A stretch of DNA of 40,833 nt from an uncultured Parabacteroides sp. GTDB taxonomy: Bacteria; Bacteroidota; Bacteroidia; Bacteroidales; Tannerellaceae. Below are positions 9,132 through 16,926 of this stretch, in pieces. Each line of letters begins with the position of its first letter. The first letter of the stretch is position 1. The notes beneath the pieces are model-generated. The model did no database searches. It was not told the origin of the DNA and worked only from the letters and a program-made list of their open reading frames with translations. Made by a program: the position numbers and the translations under genes. The DNA is taken from assembly GCA_900541965.1 (NCBI GenBank), contig UQLN01000039.1, positions 1-40,833 on the forward strand, in the 5' to 3' direction.

Positions 9132-9316
9132 TTGCCTTCTACAGAAGGTATATGCAATTCTATTAAAGTGTTTGATAAGGATGTATATGTTTCAGGAATA
9201 GATAATTATTCAAATAGTAGCCTACAACGAGCTGTTTATTGGAAAAATGGAGAATAGTGATAGATCCAGAGGACTTTCCATCTTTGTTTTTGAATCGTAT
9301 GATTAGATTTTATTGA
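9132..9316 (+). pseudogene. Frameshifted remnant of a YWKNG-repeat protein
   Basis: One frame (9132-9257) reads as coding-like protein with KVFDKDVYVSG and QRAVYWKNGE before a TAG at 9255. A second frame continues from 9254 with IVIDPEDFPSLFLNR to a TGA at 9314. Joined by a frameshift they look like one short C-terminal piece. From memory, VYV(A/S)G...YWKNG repeats occur in Bacteroidales secreted or hypothetical proteins. No start codon or promoter is evident, so this is probably a decayed gene, not a small functional one. Confidence 0.4.
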
Positions 9317-9324
9317 TTTGAAAG

Positions 9325-9411
9325 CGGAAAGCAAGGGATTCGAACCCCTGGTACAGTTACCCGTACACCGCATTTCGAGTGCGGCCCATTCGACCACTCT
9401 GGCAGCTTTCC
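9325..9411 (-). tRNA. tRNA-Ser (anticodon CGA)
   Basis: On the minus strand a full cloverleaf folds. The 7-bp acceptor GGAAAGC/GCTTTCC is formed by 9405-9411 with 9326-9332. The anticodon stem CCGCA/TGCGG has loop CTCGAAA with anticodon CGA at 9375-9377. A long variable arm (about 18 nt), typical of class II serine tRNAs, and the T-arm AGGGG-TTCGAAT-CCCTT follow. The discriminator base is G. CCA is not encoded. It reads UCG codons. Confidence 0.95.
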
Positions 9412-9471
9412 TTTTTCTGTAAGTGGTTTCTTACTACATGCAAATGTATGGAAAATTTGATATGATTATTC

Positions 9472-9508
9472 ACAAAGGGCTATTTTTCTATAAAAAAGAG
9501 CCCTTTGT
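9472..9508 (-). terminator. Hairpin after metF, probable terminator
   Basis: A perfect 10-bp stem (9472-9481 with 9499-9508) lies 15 nt past the metF stop, and internal A/T runs extend the pairing. The T-tract outside the stem is poor on both strands, so efficiency is uncertain. It also separates metF from the downstream, same-strand tRNA gene. Confidence 0.5.
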
Positions 9509-9522
9509 TGTGATTTATGTGA

Positions 9523-10473
9523 TTAGTAAATTTCTTTTGCTACTTTATATACGCTGTCGCTTGCCATCATTGTGTAGAAGTGAAGACTCGGTACGCCATG
9601 AGCAATCAGGTCTTTACATTGTTGGATACACCATTCTACACCAACAGCTTTGGCTTCTTCATCTGTTTGGCATTTACGTAGTTCCGTTGCAAAAGGTTCA
9701 GGAATATCCGAACGGAATATTTTAGGTAATACAGTCAATTGGTTTTTAAAGACAATCGGCTTGATACCAGGGATAATAGGTATGGTTATACCTTCAGTAC
9801 GGCAACGGTCTACAAATGAATAATATTTTTCATTGTCGAAAAACATCTGAGTCACCAGATAATCAGCCCCGTTTTTTACTTTTTCTTTCAGATAGTAAAT
9901 ATCGGATTCCATATTGGGAGCTTCTTCGTGTTTTTCCGGGTAACAGGCCATACCATATGAGAACGGGGTTTCGTTGGCTGTAAAAGTCGTACCATCTATT
10001 GCCACGCCTTTATTGAAATCGTTGACTTGTTTTTGCAGGTCGGTTGCATGTTCGTGGTATAAATTCGGATCCTGTGAGCCGTCCAAAGTCTTTACATCCC
10101 CCCGCAGCAACAGCAGGTCGTAAACACCTAAAAAATTCAGGTCGATTAAAGCATATTCCGTTTCATCTTTGGTAAATCCTTTACATATAATATGGGGAAC
10201 GGCCGTAATACCATATTTGTTTTGTATGGCAGAGGCTATGGCTACCGAACCCGGACGTTTGCGGATGTTTACTTTCAGGAAACTACCATCCGGTAACGTT
10301 TTATAAATATATTCACTGTGATGGGATGTTATATTTATATATTTAGGGTCGAACTCTTTTAGTTTATCGATTACATTATATACTTTTTGTATGCTGTTCC
10401 CTTTTATGGGAGGAAGTATTTCGAAAGAAAAAGCGGTGCTTTGGCTTTCATTTATTAAGTCTATTACTCTCAT
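9523..10473 (-). CDS. metF: 5,10-methylenetetrahydrofolate reductase
   Basis: MTHFR reduces methylene-THF to methyl-THF, the methyl donor for homocysteine methylation to methionine. The 316-aa protein shows the family order on a FAD-binding TIM barrel: FSFEILPPIKG near residue 17 (with the catalytic Glu), YINITSHHSEY near 45, the LLLLRGD strand (FAD binding) near 120, FSYGMACYPEKHEEAPN near 170, DYLVTQMFFDNEKYY near 205 and IPIIPGIKPI near 230. It is close in length to bacterial MetF. It is transcribed away from ilvE from its own promoter at 10491-10521 and fits metabolically with metA about 2.4 kb away, though the two are not an operon. Confidence 0.95.
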   Translation of the reverse strand: MRVIDLINESQSTAFSFEILPPIKGNSIQKVYNVIDKLKEFDPKYINITSHHSEYIYKTLPDGSFLKVNIRKRPGSVAIASAIQNKYGITAVPHIICKGFTKDETEYALIDLNFLGVYDLLLLRGDVKTLDGSQDPNLYHEHATDLQKQVNDFNKGVAIDGTTFTANETPFSYGMACYPEKHEEAPNMESDIYYLKEKVKNGADYLVTQMFFDNEKYYSFVDRCRTEGITIPIIPGIKPIVFKNQLTVLPKIFRSDIPEPFATELRKCQTDEEAKAVGVEWCIQQCKDLIAHGVPSLHFYTMMASDSVYKVAKEIY

Positions 10474-10490
10474 GTCTGTCTATTTTGAGG

Positions 10491-10521
10491 CAAAAGTAGT
10501 AATTATTGTTTGCTTTTGCAA
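10491..10521 (-). promoter_or_regulatory. metF promoter
   Basis: On the minus strand TACTTTTG (10498-10491) matches TAnnTTTG, with TTG (10521-10519) 20 nt upstream, the spacing expected of the Bacteroidetes primary sigma factor. It lies about 18 nt before the metF ATG. Confidence 0.7.
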
Positions 10522-10599
10522 TTAGCATTTCCCGGAGCTGTTTATAATGCATCGGATTTTTGATAGTAAAAATATAAGACTGTATCTTTTAATGCCTTT

Positions 10600-10633
10600 T
10601 TTGAACCAATCTGTAGTTTTATTAATATCTTTG
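10600..10633 (+). promoter_or_regulatory. ilvE promoter
   Basis: TATCTTTG at 10626-10633 matches TAnnTTTG, and TTTG at 10600-10603 lies 22 nt upstream as the -33 element. The predicted start of transcription gives a leader of about 25 nt before the ilvE ATG at 10664. Confidence 0.7.
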
Positions 10634-10663
10634 CGTTTCATAATAATCTAATTACGACAATAT

Positions 10664-11683
10664 ATGGAAAATATTAACTGGTCTGATCTGTCATTTGGTT
10701 ATATGAAGACAGACTATAATGTTCGGTGCTACTATCGGGATGGAAAATGGGGTGAATTGGAAGTTAGCTCCTCCGAAATTATTAATATTCATATGGCTGC
10801 AACTTGTCTGCATTATGGGCAGGAAGCTTTTGAAGGCTTGAAAGCTTTTAGAGGCAAGGATGGTAAAATCCGGGTATTCCGTATGGATGAGAATGCAAAA
10901 CGTATGCAGTCATCCAGTCGTGGTATCAAAATGGCAGAATTACCTGTAGAAAAGTTTGAAGAAGCTGTTCGTAAAGTCGTAAAACTGAATGAGCGTTTTG
11001 TTCCGCCTTATGAAAGTGGTGCAGCATTATATATCCGTCCGTTGCTGATAGGCTTGGGTGCACAGGTAGGGGTAAAACCAGCTCCCGAATATATGTTTAT
11101 GATATTTGTTACTCCGGTTGGGCCTTACTTTAAAGGAGGCTTTAAGCCATCGAAAGTTTGTATCATGCGTGAATATGACCGTGCAGCACCTCAAGGTACC
11201 GGTACGATTAAAGTCGGCGGTAATTATGCTGCCAGTCTAGTCGCCGGAGAAAAGGCAAAAGAATTAGGTTACGCAGCCGTTTTATATTTGGATCCGAAAG
11301 AAAAAAAATATTTGGATGAATGTGGCCCTGCAAACTTCTTCGGTATTCGTGGAAACAGTTATATTACTCCGCAATCCCATTCAATCCTGCCTTCTATCAC
11401 CAATAAAAGTTTGCAGCAGCTTGCAGCAGATATGGGGCTGACTGTAGAGCGTCGTCCTGTACCGGTAGAAGAACTGGCTACTTTTGAAGAAGCTGCGGAA
11501 TGTGGTACTGCCGCAGTAATTGCTCCTGTATCACAGATTGATGACCTGGATATTAATAAATCATATATTATATCCAAAGACGGTAAGCCTGGTCCTGTTT
11601 GTGAAAAATTGTACAATAAACTGCGTGCAATCCAATATGGAGACGAACCGGACACATATGGTTGGGTTGCTGTTATTGAGTAA
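10664..11683 (+). CDS. ilvE: Branched-chain amino acid aminotransferase
   Basis: This PLP enzyme (fold type IV) transfers the amino group between glutamate and the 2-oxo acids of leucine, isoleucine and valine. The 339-aa protein belongs to the longer BCAT type. It has LHYGQEAFEGLKAFRG near residue 50, the substrate loop MFMIFVTPVGPYF near 145, and the PLP lysine K183 in GTIKVGGNYAASL. The conserved YLDECGPANFFGI near 213 and FEEAAECGTAAVIAPV near 275 follow. The start at 10664 fits the promoter just upstream. Its only close neighbour is divergent metF; no other ilv or leu gene is present. Confidence 0.95.
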   Translation: MENINWSDLSFGYMKTDYNVRCYYRDGKWGELEVSSSEIINIHMAATCLHYGQEAFEGLKAFRGKDGKIRVFRMDENAKRMQSSSRGIKMAELPVEKFEEAVRKVVKLNERFVPPYESGAALYIRPLLIGLGAQVGVKPAPEYMFMIFVTPVGPYFKGGFKPSKVCIMREYDRAAPQGTGTIKVGGNYAASLVAGEKAKELGYAAVLYLDPKEKKYLDECGPANFFGIRGNSYITPQSHSILPSITNKSLQQLAADMGLTVERRPVPVEELATFEEAAECGTAAVIAPVSQIDDLDINKSYIISKDGKPGPVCEKLYNKLRAIQYGDEPDTYGWVAVIE

Positions 11684-11732
11684 TTGATATGTATGGCACG
11701 ACTGATAAACGATAGATTTAGATATTAACATT

Positions 11733-11776
11733 GACGCGGATTTCTCGAAAAACATATTTTTAGCGAAGTCCGCGTT
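11733..11776 (+). terminator. Long hairpin after ilvE
   Basis: ACGCGGA (11734-11740) pairs with TCCGCGT (11769-11775), and the interior TCG/CGA and A5/T5 runs extend the stem with small bulges. It starts 50 nt past the ilvE stop and should fold strongly, but A, not T, follows it on the plus strand, so terminator function is a guess. Confidence 0.4.
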
Positions 11777-11877
11777 AAAAAATAAATTAGTATCTTTTTT
11801 AATTCAAATTTGACAAATAATGAATCAAGTTGTTAGTTTGAAGTTTATCTTTTTATGATAAAACTGCAATCTCTGCA

Positions 11878-11907
11878 TTGCAAATATGAATAAGATGTTT
11901 ATCTTTG
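11878..11907 (+). promoter_or_regulatory. Promoter that decides the ATPase start
   Basis: TTG at 11878-11880 and TATCTTTG at 11900-11907 are separated by 19 nt, an excellent Bacteroidetes promoter. It overlaps the ATG at 11886, so transcription should begin near 11914, downstream of that codon. The translated start must then lie further in. Confidence 0.6.
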
Positions 11908-11945
11908 TGCCGATAATTATCAATTTTCTTTTTTCAATTGATGAA

Positions 11946-13124
11946 GTGGAAGCATTCTTTAAAACACATAAATATCTGGTAGAGCATTTATACTCGCCGG
12001 TCCGTAGGGGCTTGATGGATGAAGTTGACTGGAATGACCGGTTGATTGGCATAAAAGGTTCACGCGGGGTAGGAAAAACAACTTTTCTATTGGATTATGC
12101 CCGCGAAAAGTTTGGGGCAGATAATAAAGAATGTTTGTATATCAATCTAAATCATTTTTATTTTACGGAACGGACTTTGATTGATTTTGCCGCAGAGTTC
12201 AGGGCAAAAGGAGGAAAAGTGTTGTTGATCGATCAGGTTTTTAAATATTCGGGATGGTCTAAAGAACTCCGTTATTGTTATGATAATTTTACTGATCTGA
12301 AAATCATATTTTCCGGTTCGTCCGTGATGCGATTGAAGGAGGAAAATCCGGATTTGGCCGGGAAAGTCGTTTCTTACAATTTGCGTGGTTTTTCATTCCG
12401 TGAGTTTTTTAACTTGATGTCGGGAAATAATTTTCCGGTTTATACATTTGATGAGATTTTAGCTAATCATACAGAGATAGCAAAGGGCATTTGTTCGGTA
12501 GCAAAGCCGATGGCTTATTTTCAGGACTATCTTCATCATGGTTTTTACCCGTTTTTTCTTGAGAAACGTAATTTCTCGGAAAATTTGTTGAAAACTATGA
12601 ATATGATGTTGGAAGTGGATGTATTATACATTAAGCAAATAGAACAAAGTTATCTGCCTAAACTACGTAAACTGTTATATCTGCTGGCGACTTCTGCTCC
12701 TTGTACGCCAAATGTGAGCCAATTAAGTAAAGAAATTGAGACATCACGTGCAACTGTGATGAATTACATCAAGTATTTGACAGATGCCCGTTTGATGAAT
12801 ATGCTTTATCCGATAGGAGAATCTTTTCCTAAAAAACCGGCTAAGGTATATATGTATAATTCAAACCTGATGTATCCCATCCGCCCGATGGAGGTGAATA
12901 TACAGGCTGTACGCGAGTCGTTTTTTTATAATCAGTTATTGAAGGATAATAAGCTGAATGAAGGAATAAAAAATGCTCCTTTTCTTATAAATTCAACTTA
13001 CAATTTCCGGATTGAAGAGAATATGAAGGTAAAGAATAACCCTGACTTCTATTATGCAATCGATAAAGTTGAAGTTGGAGAGGATAATATGATTCCGCTT
13101 TGGCTTTTCGGTTTTTTATATTGA
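11946..13124 (+). CDS. AAA_14/DUF4143-type ATP-binding protein
   Basis: An AAA-type P-loop ATPase of unknown role. The frame is open from an ATG at 11886, but that codon precedes the promoter at 11878-11907 and would add a hydrophobic tail. The GTG at 11946 gives 392 aa and an N-terminus (VEAFFKTHKYLVEH) like that expected for the family. Walker A is GSRGVGKTT (Lys44 from this start). Walker B reads VLLIDQVFKY: Asp96 is kept, but the usual catalytic Glu is Gln97. A GSS sensor-like motif follows (IIFSGSSVMRLKEEN). The second half has a winged-helix-like DUF4143 region (LSKEIETSRATVMNYIKYL) and ends IPLWLFGFLY. It lies 30 nt upstream of nifJ on the same strand, with no evident link in function. 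Confidence 0.75.
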   Translation: MEAFFKTHKYLVEHLYSPVRRGLMDEVDWNDRLIGIKGSRGVGKTTFLLDYAREKFGADNKECLYINLNHFYFTERTLIDFAAEFRAKGGKVLLIDQVFKYSGWSKELRYCYDNFTDLKIIFSGSSVMRLKEENPDLAGKVVSYNLRGFSFREFFNLMSGNNFPVYTFDEILANHTEIAKGICSVAKPMAYFQDYLHHGFYPFFLEKRNFSENLLKTMNMMLEVDVLYIKQIEQSYLPKLRKLLYLLATSAPCTPNVSQLSKEIETSRATVMNYIKYLTDARLMNMLYPIGESFPKKPAKVYMYNSNLMYPIRPMEVNIQAVRESFFYNQLLKDNKLNEGIKNAPFLINSTYNFRIEENMKVKNNPDFYYAIDKVEVGEDNMIPLWLFGFLY

Positions 13125-13154
13125 GATATTTTTAAATACTAATAGTAAGAGTCT

Positions 13155-16100
13155 ATGACAAAACAGAAGAAATTTTTAACCTGTGATGGTAACCAGGCTG
13201 CTGCGCATATTTCATATATGTTCAGTGAAGTTGCTGCAATCTATCCCATCACTCCGTCATCTACAATGGCTGAATATGTGGATGAATGGGCTGCTGCCGG
13301 ACGTAAGAATATTTTCGGCGAAACTGTAATGGTACAGGAAATGCAATCAGAAGGTGGTGCTGCCGGTGCACTTCACGGCTCATTGCAGGCAGGTGCTTTG
13401 ACTACAACTTACACTGCTTCCCAAGGATTGTTGTTGATGATACCGAACATGTACAAAATCGCCGGTGAATTGCTTCCTTGCGTTTTCCATGTTTCTGCCC
13501 GTACATTGGCATCTCATGCTTTGTGCATCTTTGGTGACCATCAAGACGTAATGTCTGCCCGTCAGACAGGTTTTGCAATGTTGGCTGAAGGTTCTGTTCA
13601 GGAAGTAATGGATTTGGCCGGTGTTGCTCACTTGGCTACTATTAAATCACGTGTTCCTTTCATGAACTTCTTCGATGGTTTCCGTACATCTCACGAAATC
13701 CAGAAGATTGAAGCTCTGGAAAATGAAGACTTGGCTCCACTGATTGATCAGAAAGCGTTGTCTGAATTCCGCGCACGAGCATTGAATCCGAAAACTCCGG
13801 TTGCTCGTGGTATGGCTGAAAACCCAGACCACTTCTTCCAGCACAGAGAATCTTCTAACTCTTACTATGAAGCAGTTCCTGCTATTGTAGAAGAATATAT
13901 GAACGAAATCTCCAAAATCACAGGCCGGAAGTATGGTTTGTTCGATTATTACGGAGCAGAAGATGCGGAACGTGTAATTATTGCTATGGGTTCTGTAACG
14001 GAAGCTGCACGTGAAGCTATTGACCATCTGGTTGCTAAAGGTGAAAAGGTTGGTTTGGTTTCTGTTCACTTGTATCGTCCGTTCTCTGCTAAGCACTTCT
14101 TGGCTGCTGTTCCTAAAACAGTTAAGCGTATTGCTGTTCTGGATCGTACAAAAGAACCGGGTGCTGTAGGCGAACCGTTGTACCTGGATGTTAAGGACTG
14201 CTATTATGGAGCGGAAAATGCTCCGGTTATTGTTGGTGGTCGTTATGGTTTGGGTTCTAAAGACACCACTCCTGCGCAGATTCTTTCTGTATTTGAAAAT
14301 TTGGCATTACCGATGCCGAAAAATCAGTTTACACTGGGTATCGTAGATGATGTCACATTTACTTCTCTGCCTCAGAAAGAAGAAATCGCTTTGGGTGGTG
14401 AAGGCATGTTCGAAGCTAAGTTCTACGGTTTGGGTGCTGACGGTACTGTTGGTGCTAACAAGAACTCTGTAAAGATTATCGGTGATAATACAGATAAATA
14501 TTGCCAGGCTTATTTCTCTTATGATTCTAAGAAATCGGGTGGCTTCACTTGTTCTCACCTGCGTTTCGGCGATCATCCTATCCGTTCTACTTATTTGGTA
14601 AATACACCAAATTTCGTAGCTTGCCACGTTCAGGCTTACCTGCGTATGTATGATGTAACACGTGGTTTGCGTGAAAATGGAACATTCTTGTTGAATACGG
14701 TTTGGAATGGCGAAGAATTGGCAAAACACCTGCCTAATAAAGTAAAACGTTATTTCGCTCAGAAAAATATTTCTGTATATTATATCAATGCAACTCAGAT
14801 TGCTTTGGAAATCGGTTTAGGTAACCGTACAAACACAATTCTACAGTCTGCATTCTTCCGTATCACAGGTGTAATTCCTGTTGATTTGGCTATTGAACAG
14901 ATGAAGAAATTCATCGTTAAGTCTTATGGAAAGAAAGGCGAAGACGTTGTTAATAAGAATTATGCAGCTGTTGACCGTGGTGGTGAATACAATCAGTTGG
15001 CAGTAGATCCGGCATGGGCTAATCTGCCGGATGATGAAGTTGTGGCAAACAACGATCCTGCATTTATCAATGAAGTAGTTCGCCCGATCAATGCTCAGGA
15101 TGGTGACTTGTTGAAAGTTTCTGCTTTCAAAGGCATCGAAGACGGAACTTGGTACCAGGGTACTGCCAAATACGAAAAACGTGGTGTTGCCGCATTTGTT
15201 CCGGTATGGAATGAAGCAAACTGTATCCAGTGTAATCAGTGTGCATATGTATGTCCTCACGCTTCTATTCGGCCGTTCGTATTGGATGATGAAGAACAGA
15301 AGGGTGCAAACTTCCCGATGTTGGATGTAAAAGCTCCGGCTACAATGAAGGGGATGAAGTTCCGTATCCAGGTTAACGTTCTTGACTGTTTGGGATGTGG
15401 TAACTGTGCTGATATCTGTCCGGGCTTTAAAGGCAATCAGGCATTGTCTATGGCTCCGCTGGAAAGCCAGTTGGCAGAAGCTGCTAATTGGGATTACTGT
15501 GCAGCAAATGTGAAGACTAAACAACATCTGGTAGACATTAAGTCTAATGTTAAGAATTCTCAGTTCGCTACTCCGTTATTTGAGTTCTCCGGTGCTTGTT
15601 CAGGTTGTGGTGAAACTCCATATGTAAAATTGATTTCCCAGTTGTTTGGTGATCGTGAAATGGTGGCTAATGCTACGGGATGTTCTTCTATCTATTCCGG
15701 TTCTGTTCCTTCAACTCCGTATACAACTAATGAAAAGGGTGAAGGTCCTGCATGGGCTAACTCTTTGTTTGAAGATTTCTGTGAATTCGGATTAGGTATG
15801 GAATTGGCAAATGAAAAGATGCGTGCCCGTATCGAAAAACTGATGAATGAAATTCTTGCTGCTGATAATGCTTCAGCTGAAGCTAAAGCTGTTCTTTCTG
15901 CATGGATCGAAAATCAGAATGATGCTGATAAGACAAAAGAATTAGCTCCTCAGGTGGAAGCTGTTATTGAAGAAGGCCTTGCTCATGGCTGTCCGATTTG
16001 TGCACAGTTGAAAGAACTTACTCACTTCCTGGTAAAACGTTCACAATGGATTATCGGTGGTGACGGTGCTTCTTACGATATAGGTTACGGTGGTCTTGAC

Positions 16101-16706
16101 CATGTAATTGCTTCCGGTAAAAATGTTAACATTCTGGTTTTGGATACAGAAGTTTATTCTAATACAGGTGGTCAGTCTTCTAAGGCTACTCCGGTAGGCG
16201 CAATCGCTAAGTTTGCTGCATCAGGTAAACGTGTACGTAAAAAAGATCTGGGTCTGATGGCTACTACTTATGGTTATGTATACGTTGCTCAGATTGCAAT
16301 GGGTGCAGACCAGGCTCAGACATTGAAAGCTATTCGTGAGGCAGAAGCATATGATGGTCCTTCTTTGATTATTGCTTATGCTCCTTGTATCAACCACGGT
16401 TTGAAGAAAGGTATGGGTAAATCTCAGGCTGAAGAAAAAGAAGCCGTATCTTGTGGTTACTGGCACTTGTGGCGTTACAACCCGGCTTTGGAAGCAGAAG
16501 GAAAGAACCCGTTCTCTTTGGATTCAAAAGAACCGGATTGGAGTAAGTTCCAAGACTTCCTGAAAGGTGAAGTACGTTTTGCATCCGTAATGAAACAATA
16601 TCCAGCAGAAGCTGCTCAATTGTTCCAGGCTGCTGAAGAAAACGCTAAGTGGAGATTAAACAACTATAAGCGTTTGGCTAAACAGCAATGGGGTGTTGAA
16701 GAATGA
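13155..16706 (+). CDS. nifJ: Pyruvate:ferredoxin (flavodoxin) oxidoreductase
   Basis: PFOR converts pyruvate and CoA to acetyl-CoA and CO2 and reduces ferredoxin, the main pyruvate-oxidising step in anaerobic Bacteroidales. The 1183-aa single chain has all domains in order. The pyruvate/TPP region opens with YPITPSSTMAEYVDEW. Two [4Fe-4S] ferredoxin motifs follow (CIQCNQCAYVCPH from C690, CLGCGNCADICPG from C745). Another cluster-binding segment is SGACSGCGETPYVKL, and the C-terminal TPP domain shows GDGASYDIGYGG and YSNTGGQSSKATP. Codons look more optimised than in neighbouring genes (many GCT, GGT, AAC, GAA), as expected for a highly expressed enzyme. A strong terminator follows at 16754-16789. 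I see no promoter in the 30-nt gap upstream. Confidence 0.97.
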   Translation: MTKQKKFLTCDGNQAAAHISYMFSEVAAIYPITPSSTMAEYVDEWAAAGRKNIFGETVMVQEMQSEGGAAGALHGSLQAGALTTTYTASQGLLLMIPNMYKIAGELLPCVFHVSARTLASHALCIFGDHQDVMSARQTGFAMLAEGSVQEVMDLAGVAHLATIKSRVPFMNFFDGFRTSHEIQKIEALENEDLAPLIDQKALSEFRARALNPKTPVARGMAENPDHFFQHRESSNSYYEAVPAIVEEYMNEISKITGRKYGLFDYYGAEDAERVIIAMGSVTEAAREAIDHLVAKGEKVGLVSVHLYRPFSAKHFLAAVPKTVKRIAVLDRTKEPGAVGEPLYLDVKDCYYGAENAPVIVGGRYGLGSKDTTPAQILSVFENLALPMPKNQFTLGIVDDVTFTSLPQKEEIALGGEGMFEAKFYGLGADGTVGANKNSVKIIGDNTDKYCQAYFSYDSKKSGGFTCSHLRFGDHPIRSTYLVNTPNFVACHVQAYLRMYDVTRGLRENGTFLLNTVWNGEELAKHLPNKVKRYFAQKNISVYYINATQIALEIGLGNRTNTILQSAFFRITGVIPVDLAIEQMKKFIVKSYGKKGEDVVNKNYAAVDRGGEYNQLAVDPAWANLPDDEVVANNDPAFINEVVRPINAQDGDLLKVSAFKGIEDGTWYQGTAKYEKRGVAAFVPVWNEANCIQCNQCAYVCPHASIRPFVLDDEEQKGANFPMLDVKAPATMKGMKFRIQVNVLDCLGCGNCADICPGFKGNQALSMAPLESQLAEAANWDYCAANVKTKQHLVDIKSNVKNSQFATPLFEFSGACSGCGETPYVKLISQLFGDREMVANATGCSSIYSGSVPSTPYTTNEKGEGPAWANSLFEDFCEFGLGMELANEKMRARIEKLMNEILAADNASAEAKAVLSAWIENQNDADKTKELAPQVEAVIEEGLAHGCPICAQLKELTHFLVKRSQWIIGGDGASYDIGYGGLDHVIASGKNVNILVLDTEVYSNTGGQSSKATPVGAIAKFAASGKRVRKKDLGLMATTYGYVYVAQIAMGADQAQTLKAIREAEAYDGPSLIIAYAPCINHGLKKGMGKSQAEEKEAVSCGYWHLWRYNPALEAEGKNPFSLDSKEPDWSKFQDFLKGEVRFASVMKQYPAEAAQLFQAAEENAKWRLNNYKRLAKQQWGVEE

Positions 16707-16722
16707 GATAATGATCATGTGA

Positions 16723-16740
16723 GGTGAAAGATATTTCACC
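16723..16740 (+). other. Short hairpin in the nifJ 3' UTR
   Basis: GGTGAAA (16723-16729) and TTTCACC (16734-16740) form a perfect 7-bp stem with a GATA loop, 16 nt after the nifJ stop. There is no T-tract. It may protect the mRNA 3' end. Confidence 0.4.
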
Positions 16741-16753
16741 GTGGTAACATATT

Positions 16754-16789
16754 AAAACGGAATCCTTGTGATGGGGGTTCCGTTTTTTT
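16754..16789 (+). terminator. nifJ intrinsic terminator
   Basis: The stem AAAACGGAA...TTCCGTTTT, with a small internal mismatch, is formed from 16754-16765 and about 16774-16786. Seven T (16783-16789) serve as its 3' side and tail. It lies about 50 nt past the nifJ stop. Confidence 0.8.
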
Positions 16790-16851
16790 GTATATTATAG
16801 TAAAAGAAGGATTGCTAAAACTTCAATATTCCTGTTTAAACACCTTGTTTT

Positions 16852-16902
16852 CCGGCTTTGGAATTTATAATCAGATAGGTTCCGAAGCCGGTTTTTATTT
16901 TT
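16852..16902 (+). terminator. Terminator-like hairpin 24 nt before the second RND operon
   Basis: CCGGCTTTGGAA (16852-16863) pairs over 12 bp (one G-T) with TTCCGAAGCCGG (16880-16891), followed by TTTTTATTTTT (16892-16902). It is a strong intrinsic terminator yet ends only 24 nt before the adaptor ATG at 16927. The T-tract also contains TATTTTTG (16896-16903), a TAnnTTTG match. It is either a second stop for nifJ read-through or an attenuator in the operon leader. Confidence 0.7.
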
Positions 16903-16926
16903 GAGCCATAATTAGAAAAACAAGAG

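Noticed and set aside
14841..15527. 228-aa open frame antisense to nifJ
   Set aside because: Composition mirrors the highly biased nifJ codons; no domain or start signal.
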